A stretch of 64,000 nt of DNA from Streptomyces hygroscopicus subsp. hygroscopicus (lineage in GTDB: Bacteria; Actinomycetota; Actinomycetes; Streptomycetales; Streptomycetaceae): assembly GCF_030269125.1 (NCBI RefSeq), contig NZ_BSSM01000007.1, forward strand, positions 186,001 to 250,000, written 5' to 3'. The position numbers and the translations under genes were made by a program. Positions 42,211-50,909 of the stretch are shown piece by piece. The notes under the pieces are model-generated. The model saw nothing but the letters and a program-made list of their open reading frames with translations, had not been told where the DNA came from and did no database searches. Every line of letters starts with the position of its first letter. Position 1 is the stretch's first letter.

Positions 42211-44286
42211 TCAGCACTCCTTGGCGCGCGCGATGAGCAACGCCACGTCGTCGTGGTTGTCCGGGTGGTGCAGCGTGCGCAGGAGGAGGTCGCAGGTCTC
42301 CTGGAGGGGGAGGGTGGGGTCGGTCAGCAGGGACAGCATGATGTCCAGGCGTTCGTCCAGGGAGTGGTGGCGGGTCTCGACCAGGCCGTCGGTGTAGAGG
42401 ACCAGCTCGTCACCGGGGGCGAAGTCGACGGTGACGGTCGAGAAGGAGACGCCGCCGACGCCGAGCGGGACACCGGTGGGCAGGTCCAGGAGTTCCGGGG
42501 GCCGGCCGGGGCGGACGCGGGCCGGGGGCAGATGGCCGGCGTTGGCGATGCGGCACTGCCGCAGCCGCGGGTCGTAGAGGACGTACACGCAGGTCGCGAT
42601 GGAGTGGTCCAGGGCCGAGGTGGTCTTGTCCAGGTGCTCCAGCAGCACCGCCGGGTCCAGGCCGAGCGCGGCCAGCGTGGCCGTCACCGTGCGCAGCCGG
42701 CCCATCGTCGCGGCCGCCCCGATCCCGCTGCCCATGACGTCCCCGACCACCAGCGCGGTCCGCCCGCCCTCCAGCGGGATCACGTCGAACCAGTCCCCGC
42801 CGACCTCGCTGGTGGCACCCGCCGGCTGATAGCGCGAGGCCACTTCGAGCCCGGTCGTCACCGGCGGACTGCTCGGCAGCAGGCTGCGCTGGAGGGTGAG
42901 CGCGGTGTTGCGGGCGTCCTGGTACCAGCGGGCGTTGTCGATCTGCACCGCCGCGCGCGCCGCCAGCTCCCGGGCGAGCAGCACGTCGTCGGTGTCGAAC
43001 GGCCGGGCGTTGCGGGTGCGCTTGAGGTCGAGCGCGCCCAGCACCTCGCCGCGCGCGATGAGCGGCACCGCGAGATAGGAGTGCAGCCCCGCCCGCTCCA
43101 GCAGGACGGCCGCCTCCGGGGACCGGGCGATGCGCGGCAGGTCCTCGCCCTTCACCCGCGGCACCAGCACCGCCTCGCCCGTGCGCACGCACTCGGTGAC
43201 CAGGCGGTCGGGCGGGTACCAGGCGATCCGGCCGGGCGGATCGGCGGCCCGTACGGCGTCCGAGTCGTCCTCCGGGCGCAGTGCGAGGGCCCGGAACACC
43301 GCGGGCTCCGCGGGGCCGAGGGAACTGGGCCGGCCCTCCACCACCGCGTCCAGCAGGTCGACGGCGGCCACGTCGGCCAGCTCCGGCACCGCGACCTCGG
43401 CCAACTCCCGTGCCGTGCGCTCCAGTTCGAGCGTCGTACCGATCCGGGCCGAGGCATCGGCGATCACCGCGAGCCGGCGTCGTGCCACCTCGGCCTCCAC
43501 GGAGGCCCGGTGCTGCTCGGTGATGTCGGCCACCTGGCACGCCACCCCCAGCACATGGCCCGCGGCGTCGTCCAGCCGGTACAGCGACACCGCCCAGTAG
43601 TGGTCCGTGTCCGGGTCGGCGTGCGTACGGCCGACGATGGTGTCGTTGATCAGCGGCGTGCCCGTCTCCAGCACCCGGCGGGCGCCGGCCTCCATGCGGG
43701 CGGTGTCCAGCTCCGGCACGACCTCCGCCATCCGGCGCCCGATGTGGTCGGCGGCCGGACGCCCGTTGATCCGCTCCAGGGCGGGGTTGACCGACACGAA
43801 CCGCAGCTCGGTGTCCAGCACGGCGAGCCCCGCCGGGGACTGCAGGACCATCCGCTCGGACAACGCCACGTCCTGTTCGAGGCGCCGTACGGTCGGCTGG
43901 TCGGCGGCCAGACCGAGGGCGTACACCCGGCCGCGGGCATCCAGCAGCCGCATGTTGCGGAACTCCACCAGACGGGTGCTGCCGTCCTTGTGCCGGACCG
44001 GGAAGCCGCCGGCCCAGCTCTGCCCGGTGAGCATGACGTCGGCGAAGAGCTTGCCGACCAGCTGCGTGTGCCGCTCGTGCACCATCAGCCGGGCGGCGTA
44101 CTGGCCGAGCGCCTCCGCCGCGGTGTAGCCGAACAGCTCCTCGGCCTGGGGACTCCACAGCACGATCCGGCCCTCGGCGTCCAGGACCACCGAGGCCACG
44201 CCGAGCACGTCGAGCAGGCCGCCCGGCGGCACGGGTCCGCGGGCCGGCTCGCCGCCCTCCGTCGCCGGAGTCCCGGCTGCACTCAT
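42211..44286 (-). CDS. PAS-PAS-GAF-SpoIIE serine/threonine phosphatase
   Basis: The protein (691 residues from ATG 44286) has two PAS domains (about 25-130, 140-250; LDAEGRIVLWSPQAEELFGY, LDTELRFVSVNPALERINGR), a GAF domain (about 280-440) and a C-terminal PP2C/SpoIIE phosphatase (about 470-690) with EVGGDWFDVIPL and ALVVGDVMGSGIGAA metal-binding aspartates. Such proteins dephosphorylate anti-sigma-factor antagonists in partner-switching pathways. No anti-sigma kinase or antagonist gene is adjacent. A longer form from ATG 44400 is possible, but 44286 has the better ribosome site (AAGGCGG). Confidence 0.9.
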   Translation of the reverse strand: MSAAGTPATEGGEPARGPVPPGGLLDVLGVASVVLDAEGRIVLWSPQAEELFGYTAAEALGQYAARLMVHERHTQLVGKLFADVMLTGQSWAGGFPVRHKDGSTRLVEFRNMRLLDARGRVYALGLAADQPTVRRLEQDVALSERMVLQSPAGLAVLDTELRFVSVNPALERINGRPAADHIGRRMAEVVPELDTARMEAGARRVLETGTPLINDTIVGRTHADPDTDHYWAVSLYRLDDAAGHVLGVACQVADITEQHRASVEAEVARRRLAVIADASARIGTTLELERTARELAEVAVPELADVAAVDLLDAVVEGRPSSLGPAEPAVFRALALRPEDDSDAVRAADPPGRIAWYPPDRLVTECVRTGEAVLVPRVKGEDLPRIARSPEAAVLLERAGLHSYLAVPLIARGEVLGALDLKRTRNARPFDTDDVLLARELAARAAVQIDNARWYQDARNTALTLQRSLLPSSPPVTTGLEVASRYQPAGATSEVGGDWFDVIPLEGGRTALVVGDVMGSGIGAAATMGRLRTVTATLAALGLDPAVLLEHLDKTTSALDHSIATCVYVLYDPRLRQCRIANAGHLPPARVRPGRPPELLDLPTGVPLGVGGVSFSTVTVDFAPGDELVLYTDGLVETRHHSLDERLDIMLSLLTDPTLPLQETCDLLLRTLHHPDNHDDVALLIARAKEC

Positions 44287-44497
44287 GCCACGCACCGCCT
44301 TCGCCCGTCCGCGCGGCACGCCGTCCCCCCGTGCCGGTTCCCCAGGTCCTGTCGCGCTCACATCCGACTCTCCGACGCCGTCGCCGTCAACCTCCACCAT
44401 CTCTCAACCCGGCGGCGGGCGTCCCTCGAAGCGGGCGCCCGCCGGGGCGCGGGGCCGCTTCCGCGGACCCCGCGACGCGGTCGTACCCGCCGTGAGA

Positions 44498-44515
44498 GTT
44501 CACGTTCACGTTGCC
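44498..44515 (+). promoter_or_regulatory. GTTCAC hexamer direct repeat upstream of a secreted-protein gene
   Basis: GTTCAC occurs twice in tandem at 44498-44509, followed by the related GTTGCC, about 90 bp before the start of the secreted protein at 44597. Such repeats recall PhoP-type boxes, but the 6-bp period differs from the 11-bp unit of the known consensus, so this is only a candidate activator site. Confidence 0.25.
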
Positions 44516-44596
44516 ACGTTGGTCTGTACATGACCATCGGACGAGGCCAGACTGTGCGCCGTTCGAGTGTCCCCACCGCCCCTTCGAGGAGTTGTC

Positions 44597-45472
44597 ATGC
44601 CTGCGTCCGCACGGTTACGCCGCACCGGAGTCCTCGCCTCGCTCGTCGCCCTCGCCGCCGCGCTGTCCCTCGCCGTGCCGACGTCCGCCTCCGCGGCCGG
44701 CACCTGGACCGAGATCGGTTCCGACCGCGCCGACCCGCTGACCGAGAGCCAGGGACTGGCCTCGGTCGAGATCCCGGCGGGCAGCCCCAACCGCTACACC
44801 GGCATCGGCACGATCCCGATCGGCGACTCGATCCGGGGCTGGAACCACGTCGGCGATCCCGACGCGTCGTACGAGGGCTACTACGTCGAGCCCTACCAGG
44901 AGGACTCCGGCAACGCGAAGATGTACCGCGTCCAGGCGCCCGACGGTTCCTGGTCGGAGTACGTGCACACGCTGAGCCCCGGCGAGGCCATGAACAACTC
45001 CTGGGTCGCGATCACGCCGGACGGGCAGTGGATGCTGTCGGGCGAGTGGGGCACGATGAACCGGCTGCTGGTCTTCCCGACGCCCGGCGAGAACAGCGGT
45101 ACGTCCCCCTCGGCGAACCTCCCGCAGGCCGCCACCGTCCACCTGGACCACGCCGTGAAGGACGTGCAGGGCTGCGACTTCTCCGGCCCCACGACCCTGC
45201 TGTGCTCCTCCGACGACTCCGACGGCAGCCTCTTCGGGATGACCAAGCCGCTGCTCCGGATCGACCTGTCGGCCGCGCCCGGCGGCTCCGGGGACGTGAA
45301 CGGGCATGTCACGGCCCTGCGCCAACTGCCGCTGCGCAGCGCGTGCTCCGGGACCTTCGAGGCGGAGGGCATCGACTACGACCGGCGCAGCGGCATCCTG
45401 CGCGTGATCGTGATGTCGCCGAGCGTCTGTGTGCTCACCGACAGCAAGACGTACAAGTTCTCCCTCGGCTGA
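44597..45472 (+). CDS. Secreted protein of unknown function
   Basis: The 291-residue protein has a clear Sec signal peptide (basic ARLRR, then GVLASLVALAAALSLAVPT, cleavage near SASAAG). The mature part is Asp/Ser/Gly/Trp-rich with beta-propeller-like repeats such as NNSWVAITPDGQWMLSG and VQGCDFSGPTTLLCSSDDS, and four cysteines that could form disulfides. I do not recognise an enzyme family. GAGGAG precedes the ATG at 44597. It is divergent from the SpoIIE phosphatase gene. Confidence 0.82.
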   Translation: MPASARLRRTGVLASLVALAAALSLAVPTSASAAGTWTEIGSDRADPLTESQGLASVEIPAGSPNRYTGIGTIPIGDSIRGWNHVGDPDASYEGYYVEPYQEDSGNAKMYRVQAPDGSWSEYVHTLSPGEAMNNSWVAITPDGQWMLSGEWGTMNRLLVFPTPGENSGTSPSANLPQAATVHLDHAVKDVQGCDFSGPTTLLCSSDDSDGSLFGMTKPLLRIDLSAAPGGSGDVNGHVTALRQLPLRSACSGTFEAEGIDYDRRSGILRVIVMSPSVCVLTDSKTYKFSLG

Positions 45473-45578
45473 TCCCGCGCCGCGCGTGCGGGTGGAGGGG
45501 GGCGGTGCTTTCCTGGGCGGGGGATGGACGCGGTGCGGCGGGGTACCCCGGGCAGCGCGGCCACGAAAGGAGCGATCA

Positions 45579-45953
45579 ATGGCGAACAGGGACCAGTCGC
45601 ATCCGGAAACCGTCATGGTGGAGATCAGCGGATGCTCCAAGGAGGACGCGCGTCTCGTCTTCGAGGCGCTGAGTGCCTGCTTCGCGTCCGACCGGGGCGC
45701 GGACGAGGTGCCCCAGCAGCTCCACGAGACCCGCCCCATGGTGTGGCTCGGCAGTTACGACATCGCGGACGCCCACCAGCAGGGCTGCCCGCCGGTCCGT
45801 CTCCGCTCGTCCGTCCAGGCGGACGTCCAGGGCGGCTACTGGGCCGTGGACCGCTTCCGCCACACCCTGGACTCCATGTTCACCGTCCAGGAGACCTGCA
45901 CGGCCTCCGGCGACCAGGAACGGGACCTGCATCTGCGACTGGAAAGTCGCTGA
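45579..45953 (+). CDS. Small soluble protein of unknown function
   Basis: The 124-residue protein MANRDQSHPETVMVEISGCS... is acidic, has no membrane segment, and ends with a beta-strand-like EQERDLHLRLESR-type tail. Helix SKEDARLVFEALSACFAS and the segment RLRSSVQADVQGGYWAVD suggest an alpha/beta fold. AAAGGAG lies before the ATG at 45579. It stands alone, 106 bp after the secreted-protein gene. No function is recognised. Confidence 0.78.
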   Translation: MANRDQSHPETVMVEISGCSKEDARLVFEALSACFASDRGADEVPQQLHETRPMVWLGSYDIADAHQQGCPPVRLRSSVQADVQGGYWAVDRFRHTLDSMFTVQETCTASGDQERDLHLRLESR

Positions 45954-46027
45954 CCGGTACACCGCGGCAGCGCCCCGGGTCGGCCCCTCGCCGCCCGGGG
46001 CGCCGCCGCGTCCTGGCCGGGTTCTTG

Positions 46028-46083
46028 TGCAACTAGTTGCATAAACGGCCTCGGGTGCTCTACAACAAGATGCGACCGCATCT
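46028..46083 (+). promoter_or_regulatory. Two perfect palindromes upstream of the dienoyl-CoA reductase gene
   Basis: TGCAACTAGTTGCA (46028-46041) is a perfect 14-bp palindrome overlapping a possible -35 TTGCAT (46037-46042); a possible -10 TACAAC follows 18 bp later (46061-46066). A second palindrome AGATGCG-AC-CGCATCT (46068-46083) lies just downstream, near the predicted start point. The first site shares GTGCAACTA with the MarR-gene site at 15760. I infer repression by a MarR-type protein. Confidence 0.55.
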
Positions 46084-46101
46084 GTGCACGGAGGGCCTGA
46101 C

Positions 46102-48117
46102 ATGAGCCGTTACCCCCACTTGCTGACCCCGCTGGACCTGGGGTTCACGACGCTGCCGAACCGGGTGCTCATGGGGTCCATGCACGTGGGCCTGGAGGAG
46201 GCCGAGCGCGGGTTCGAGCGGATGGCGGCGTTCTACGCCGCCCGAGCCCGCGGCGGCGTCGGGCTCATCGTGACCGGCGGCATCGCGCCCAACGAGGAGG
46301 GGCGGCCGTACGAGGGCGGGGCCATGCTCACCACCGAGGCGGAGGCCGAGCGGCACCGGGTCGTCACCGACGCCGTGCACCGCGAGGGCGGCCGGATCGC
46401 GATGCAGATCCTGCACTTCGGGCGGTACGCCTACCACGAGGACCTCGTCGCCCCGAGCCCCCTCCAGGCACCGATCAGCCCCTTCGTGCCCCGCGAGCTG
46501 TCCGACGCCGACGTCGAGCGGACCATCGGGGACTACGTCCGCGCCGCCCGCCTCGCCCGGCACGCGGGGTACGACGGCGTCGAGATCATGGGCTCCGAGG
46601 GCTATCTCGTCAACGAGTTCATCGCCGCCCGCACCAACCACCGCACCGACCGCTGGGGCGGCTCCTACGAGAACCGGATGCGCTTCCCGGTCGAGATCGT
46701 CCGGCGGGTCCGCGAGGCCGTCGGCGAGGACTTCATCATCGTCTACCGGCTGTCCATGCTGGACCTCGTCCCCGGCGGCTCCTCCCACGCGGAGGTCGTC
46801 ACCCTCGCCAAGGCCGTCGAGGCCGCCGGTGCCACGATCATCAACACCGGCATCGGCTGGCACGAGGCCCGCATCCCCACCATCGCCACCTCCGTGCCGC
46901 GCGGCGCCTACACATGGGTCACAAGGAAGCTGATGGGCGAGGTGGCCGTCCCGCTGGTGACCACCAACCGCATCAACACCCCCGAGCTGGCAGAGGAGTT
47001 GCTGGCCGGCGGCTACGCCGACATGGTCTCCATGGCCCGGCCCATGCTCGCCGACCCCGACTTCGTCGCCAAGGCCGCCGCCGGCACCCCCGAGGCCATC
47101 AACACCTGCATCGGCTGCAACCAGGCATGCCTGGACCACACCTTCAGCGGCAAGCTCACCTCCTGCCTGGTCAACCCGCGCGCCTGCCACGAGACCGAAC
47201 TGGTGCTCGCCCCGACCCGGACGAGGAAGCGCGTCGCCGTCGTCGGCGCCGGTCCCGCCGGACTCGCCTGCGCCGTCAGCGCCGCCGAACGCGGCCACGC
47301 CGTCACCCTGTTCGACGCCGCGAGCGAGATCGGCGGCCAGCTCAACGTCGCCCGCAAGGTCCCCGGCAAGCAGGAGTTCGACGAGACCCTGCGCTACTTC
47401 CGCCACCAGCTCGACGCCCACGGCGTGACCGTACGGCTCGACACCCGGGTGAGCGCCGAGGACGTCGCCGACTTCGACGAGGTGGTCGTCGCCACCGGCG
47501 TCACCCCGCGCACCCCCGACATCCCGGGCGTCGACCACCCGTGCGTCCTCGGCTACCTGGACGTGCTGCGCGACGGCGTCCCCGTCGGTGACCGCGTCGC
47601 CGTCCTCGGCGCCGGCGGCATCGGCTTCGACGTCGCCGAGTTCCTCACCGACGGCGGCGACAAGGCCAGCGAGGACCCGGAGACGTACTTCCGCAACTGG
47701 GGCGTCGACATGGAGTACACGGAGCCCGGCGGCCTCACCGAGCCCCGCCGCCCGGCCACGCCACGCCAGGTCCATCTGCTCCAGCGCAAGACCACCAAAG
47801 TCGGCGCCGGGCTCGGCAAGACCACCGGCTGGATCCACCGCACCGAGCTGAAGCACCGCGGCGTCACCATGGTCCCGGGCGTGCGCTACGACCGCATCGA
47901 CGACGCGGGTCTGCACATCACCGTCGGCGAGGAGAGCACGGTCCTGGAGGTCGACACGGTCGTCCTGTGCACCGGTCAGGAGCCCCGCCGCGACCTGTAC
48001 GAGGAACTGGTGGCGGCCGGGCGCGGCGTCCATCTGATCGGCGGCGCGGACGTCGCGGCCGAGCTGGACGCCAAGCGCGCCATCAAGCAGGGCACCGAGG
48101 TGGCGGCGGCGCTGTAG
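46102..48117 (+). CDS. fadH: 2,4-dienoyl-CoA reductase, FMN/FAD/Fe-S (FadH-like)
   Basis: The enzyme reduces 2,4-dienoyl-CoA in degradation of unsaturated fatty acids. The 671-residue product has an old-yellow-enzyme TIM barrel (1-340; LPNRVLMGSMHVGLEE, HFGRYAYHED, GSEGYLVNEF), a 4Fe-4S cysteine cluster (CIGCNQACLDHTF, then SCLVNPRAC), and FAD/NADPH Rossmann domains (RVAVVGAGPAGLACA, AVLGAGGIGFDVAEF). GGAGGG precedes ATG 46102. The PadR gene follows 30 bp later and may be its regulator. Confidence 0.93.
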   Translation: MSRYPHLLTPLDLGFTTLPNRVLMGSMHVGLEEAERGFERMAAFYAARARGGVGLIVTGGIAPNEEGRPYEGGAMLTTEAEAERHRVVTDAVHREGGRIAMQILHFGRYAYHEDLVAPSPLQAPISPFVPRELSDADVERTIGDYVRAARLARHAGYDGVEIMGSEGYLVNEFIAARTNHRTDRWGGSYENRMRFPVEIVRRVREAVGEDFIIVYRLSMLDLVPGGSSHAEVVTLAKAVEAAGATIINTGIGWHEARIPTIATSVPRGAYTWVTRKLMGEVAVPLVTTNRINTPELAEELLAGGYADMVSMARPMLADPDFVAKAAAGTPEAINTCIGCNQACLDHTFSGKLTSCLVNPRACHETELVLAPTRTRKRVAVVGAGPAGLACAVSAAERGHAVTLFDAASEIGGQLNVARKVPGKQEFDETLRYFRHQLDAHGVTVRLDTRVSAEDVADFDEVVVATGVTPRTPDIPGVDHPCVLGYLDVLRDGVPVGDRVAVLGAGGIGFDVAEFLTDGGDKASEDPETYFRNWGVDMEYTEPGGLTEPRRPATPRQVHLLQRKTTKVGAGLGKTTGWIHRTELKHRGVTMVPGVRYDRIDDAGLHITVGEESTVLEVDTVVLCTGQEPRRDLYEELVAAGRGVHLIGGADVAAELDAKRAIKQGTEVAAAL

Positions 48118-48147
48118 GTCTCCTACGGGCATCCCTAGGATGAGTCC

Positions 48148-48756
48148 ATGTCACTCCCGCACGCGATCCTCACCGCCCTGCTGGAAAAGCCGTCGTCCGG
48201 GCTGGAGCTGACCCGCCGGTTCGACAGGTCGATCGGCTACTTCTGGTCCGCGACGCACCAGCAGATCTATCGCGAGCTGGGAAGGCTGGAGGGCGAGGGG
48301 CTCATCCGGGCGCTGCCGGCCGAGCAGCCGGCCCGCGGGCAGAGGAAGAGCTACGAGGTACTGCCCGCGGGCCGCGCCGAACTGGCCCGCTGGGCCGCCG
48401 CCGCACAGGACCCGAAGCCGCTGCGGGACACGCTCCTGCTGCGGCTGCGCGCCTCGGCGGTGGTCGGCACGGACGGCATCGAGGCTGATCTGCGCCGCCA
48501 TCTGGAGCTGCACCGGCGGCAGTTGGGCGCGTACGAGGAGATCGAGCGGCGCGACTTCCCGCCGGACCGGGACGCCCCCGAGGACCGGCTGCGCCATCTG
48601 GTGCTGCGGGCGGGCATCGATCTGGAGACATTCTGGACCCAGTGGCTCGCCCACGCCCTCGACGAGTTCGCGCGGCTGCCCGAGGCCGAGGGGAACGGGA
48701 CCGGCCTCAGTAGCGGTTCGGCTTCGTCCGGCGACGCAGGTACCACGCCGTCGTGA
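48148..48756 (+). CDS. PadR-family transcriptional regulator
   Basis: The 202-residue protein has the PadR winged HTH (MSLPHAILTALLEKPSSGLE, FWSATHQQIYRELGRLEGEG) and a Vir-type C-terminal helical domain. AGGATGAG is upstream of ATG 48148. It is 30 bp downstream of fadH on the same strand, so it may be co-transcribed and regulate the unit. Its last 50 bases overlap the 3' end of the convergent secreted-protein gene. Confidence 0.92.
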   Translation: MSLPHAILTALLEKPSSGLELTRRFDRSIGYFWSATHQQIYRELGRLEGEGLIRALPAEQPARGQRKSYEVLPAGRAELARWAAAAQDPKPLRDTLLLRLRASAVVGTDGIEADLRRHLELHRRQLGAYEEIERRDFPPDRDAPEDRLRHLVLRAGIDLETFWTQWLAHALDEFARLPEAEGNGTGLSSGSASSGDAGTTPS

Positions 48757-49273
48757 CGACCCCCGCGCCCACCAGCGCCGCGCCGACGCCCACCGTCAGC
48801 GGGCCGTAGTCGCGGGCGGCACCGCCGAGTCCGCCGTTCACCCCCTGGTTCGGCGCCGGCCGGGTGGTCGTCGTCCCCGGCCTGGAGGTCGCCGCGAGCG
48901 TCGGCGCGGACCCGGCCGAGACGATCACCGACTGGCTGCCCGCCGTACTGCCGCTGGAGCAGACCACCACCACGGTGTACGTTCCCGGGCTGACCTTGGA
49001 CCAGGCCGCGGACTGGCTGATGGTGGTGCCCGACAGCGCCACCTGACGGCCCTGTGCGAAGTTCTGCTGGCTGCTGGTGAGCAGGGCCGCGGTGCCCCAG
49101 CTGCCGTTGATCTGGGTGCACGCGCTGGTGACCACCGAGACGCTGGATCCCGTGGTGCTGACGGAGATGCCGGAGAGCGCGGCCGACGGCGTCGCGAGCA
49201 CGGCCGGGAGCACGGCGGCGGCCGCCAGGGCCAGACCGGAGCTGAGCGGAGACGCGGATATGGAGTTGCGCAT
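48707..49273 (-). CDS. Secreted, membrane-anchored protein of unknown function
   Basis: The 188-residue protein has a signal peptide (SSGLALAAAAVLPAVLATPS, cleavage near SAALSG), an Ala/Ser/Thr/Val-rich ectodomain with two cysteines (TSACTQINGSWG, VVVCSSGS), a Thr/Pro stalk (RPGTTTTRPAPNQG) and a C-terminal helix (VGVGAALVGAGVVTTAWYL) followed by RRRTKPNRY. This is a single-pass surface protein; no sortase LPXTG-like motif is evident. GGAGG precedes ATG 49273. It overlaps the PadR gene tail-to-tail by 50 bp. Confidence 0.85.
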   Translation of the reverse strand: MRNSISASPLSSGLALAAAAVLPAVLATPSAALSGISVSTTGSSVSVVTSACTQINGSWGTAALLTSSQQNFAQGRQVALSGTTISQSAAWSKVSPGTYTVVVVCSSGSTAGSQSVIVSAGSAPTLAATSRPGTTTTRPAPNQGVNGGLGGAARDYGPLTVGVGAALVGAGVVTTAWYLRRRTKPNRY

Positions 49274-49477
49274 TGGTGGCCTCCGGCGGCACGGCCGGCG
49301 GTACGTCCCATGCGCCGCCCAGGGTCGGGGAACATCCGTGCTGCCTGGGAGCAGCCAACTCGGCCCCGGGGGCCGCCGCACCCGGACGGCACCCGGCCGG
49401 GTGACGGAAACCCACGTCCGGCGCAGGGCGGGCCCTCGCCGGATGCGCCGGACGGCGACCTGTGGTCGGGGCGCGCG

Positions 49478-50446
49478 TCAGTGCCCCGTGGTCACCGCGC
49501 GCTCCGCCGACCAGCCGCCCCAGGTGCCGTCCGGCAGCCGCGCCCGCAGCCGCACCCGGTGCCCCTCCCCGGCGGTGCGGCCCAGGTAGAAGCTGTAGCG
49601 CGCCCGGCCGCGCGGCGGGTTGCCGCCCCACTCCAGCGAGGTCGCCGTGGTGCCGTCGAGCCGGATCGCGTACTCGGTGATCACCCCGTCGGTGTCCGGC
49701 GGGTCCCAGGCCAGGTCCAGGTAGTAGGCCCCGTCGGCGCGGTGGGTCGCGGCGGTGAAGCCGGTCGGCGCGGTGGCCCGGCCGTCGTCGCTGCCCGGGG
49801 TGGTGAGGCGCACCGGCGCGCCGGCGGGGGAGAGGTTGTCGGCCGCGTCCCGGGCCCGCACCGTGAACACGTACCGGACGCCGGGACGCAGCCCGGAGAC
49901 CACGGTCGCGGTCCGGCCCCCGCCGACGCTGTGGATCCGCACCCCGCCCTGTGCGATGTCGTACGACACCACGCCCCGGTCGTCCCGCGAGGCGCCCCAC
50001 GTGAGCCGGACGGCCCGGCTGCCGACGGGGCGTCCGGTGGGGGTGCCGGGGCGGGTCGGTGCCGAGCGGTCGGCGGCGGGCCGGGCGGGGGTGCGGGCCC
50101 GTACCGCCCGGCTCGGCGGGCCGAGGCGCCCCGCGGCGTCCCGGGCCCGCACGGTGAAGGCGTACGCGGTGGACGGCGCGAGCCCGACGACGTCCACCAT
50201 GCGCTCGGCGCCCGGCACCTCGGCGGCCTTCCTGCCGCCCCGGTACACCTCGTAGGCGCGGATGCCGGGGCCGCTCGGCACCGCGTTCCACATCACGTGC
50301 ACGGTGGTGGCGCTGCCGGCCTGGGCGGTGACCCCGGTCGGGGCGCCCGGCAACCGGCCCTCGTCGTCGGCGCGGCCGGGGCCGCAGGAGGCCATCAGCA
50401 GCAGGGCCCCGGCGAGCAGTACGAGCGGAAGGGGAACGCGTCGCAC
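49478..50446 (-). CDS. Lipoprotein with three fibronectin type III domains
   Basis: The 322-residue protein has a lipobox (LLAGALLLMASC, modified Cys near 21) and three FN3 domains (about 30-120, 130-220 and 228-320) with typical TAYAFTVRARDAAG and VRYVFTVRARDAADNL strands. It is displayed on the outer face of the membrane and could bind carbohydrate or protein. The start is GTG 50446 after GGAGG; the open frame upstream is not family-like. It is divergent from the GH75 gene. Confidence 0.88.
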   Translation of the reverse strand: MRRVPLPLVLLAGALLLMASCGPGRADDEGRLPGAPTGVTAQAGSATTVHVMWNAVPSGPGIRAYEVYRGGRKAAEVPGAERMVDVVGLAPSTAYAFTVRARDAAGRLGPPSRAVRARTPARPAADRSAPTRPGTPTGRPVGSRAVRLTWGASRDDRGVVSYDIAQGGVRIHSVGGGRTATVVSGLRPGVRYVFTVRARDAADNLSPAGAPVRLTTPGSDDGRATAPTGFTAATHRADGAYYLDLAWDPPDTDGVITEYAIRLDGTTATSLEWGGNPPRGRARYSFYLGRTAGEGHRVRLRARLPDGTWGGWSAERAVTTGH

Positions 50447-50535
50447 GGTGCTGCCTCCATGGTCGGTTCGGATCGACGGCCCGGCAATGGTCCGGACCAA
50501 TATGGCCCGGCCGGTGCACCAGCGGCAAGGGCCCG

Positions 50536-50701
50536 TTGCGGAGCACACCGGGAAGTTACGTATGCTGAACGTCCCTACGGCTGAACTCCTCGCGAGGGAA
50601 GGGGAGTTCATGCCTGTGGCGCGGAAACGCTGTCGTCGCCGAACCCGCGCCGGCGCGGGCGGCCGGGGGGGCTGGACCGAGGCGGGTCCGGGCCCCCGGC
50701 C
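50536..50701 (+). promoter_or_regulatory. Promoter and highly structured leader upstream of the chitosanase gene
   Basis: TTGCGG (50536-50541) and TATGCT (50561-50566; 19-bp spacer) may form a promoter. The RNA would begin with TGAACTCC (50582-50589) pairing with GGAGTTCA (50603-50610), a hairpin that buries the GGGGAG ribosome site and the ATG at 50610. A perfect palindrome follows at 50644-50659, then a long stem-loop at 50661-50701 (GGCCGGGGG... with ...CCCCCGGCC, continued by GGACC/GGTCC). The order hairpin, short frame, strong hairpin resembles an attenuator. Confidence 0.5.
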
Positions 50702-50909
50702 CCTGTTGTCCATGTGGACGAACCTTCGATTCATGCACTGTTTACACCAAATGCCCGAATTATTACCTCACGGGTTGTCAGAACCGTGCTCCATCCGGCC
50801 GCTTCGGGGTGGCCCCGGCGTACGGGCGTACGGGCCGCGGACCACAGTGGCCTGGACATGTCCCCGAGGAGAGGGTTCCTCATCGTGCGTGTGCGTGTCC
50901 CGACGTTGA
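50610..50909 (+). CDS. Possible 99-residue frame in the chitosanase leader
   Basis: ATG 50610 follows GGGGAG and opens a frame of 99 codons beginning MPVARKRCRRRTRAGAGG. It is basic at the N-terminus, Gly/Pro-rich and then of mixed composition, and it overlaps the start of the chitosanase gene by 25 bases in another frame. Codon usage is not typical and the ribosome site is inside a hairpin. I regard it as a leader frame or chance frame rather than a certain gene. Confidence 0.25.
   Translation: MPVARKRCRRRTRAGAGGRGGWTEAGPGPRPLLSMWTNLRFMHCLHQMPELLPHGLSEPCSIRPLRGGPGVRAYGPRTTVAWTCPRGEGSSSCVCVSRR

Noticed and set aside
42253..45672. Open frame of 1139 codons on the plus strand opposite the SpoIIE phosphatase gene
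   Set aside because: The PAS, GAF and PP2C motifs are on the minus strand; the plus frame lacks any domain.
50570..50710. c-di-AMP (ydaO-type) riboswitch ahead of the secreted chitosanase gene
   Set aside because: The conserved core bases of that class are not present; the hairpins appear to be of a different kind.
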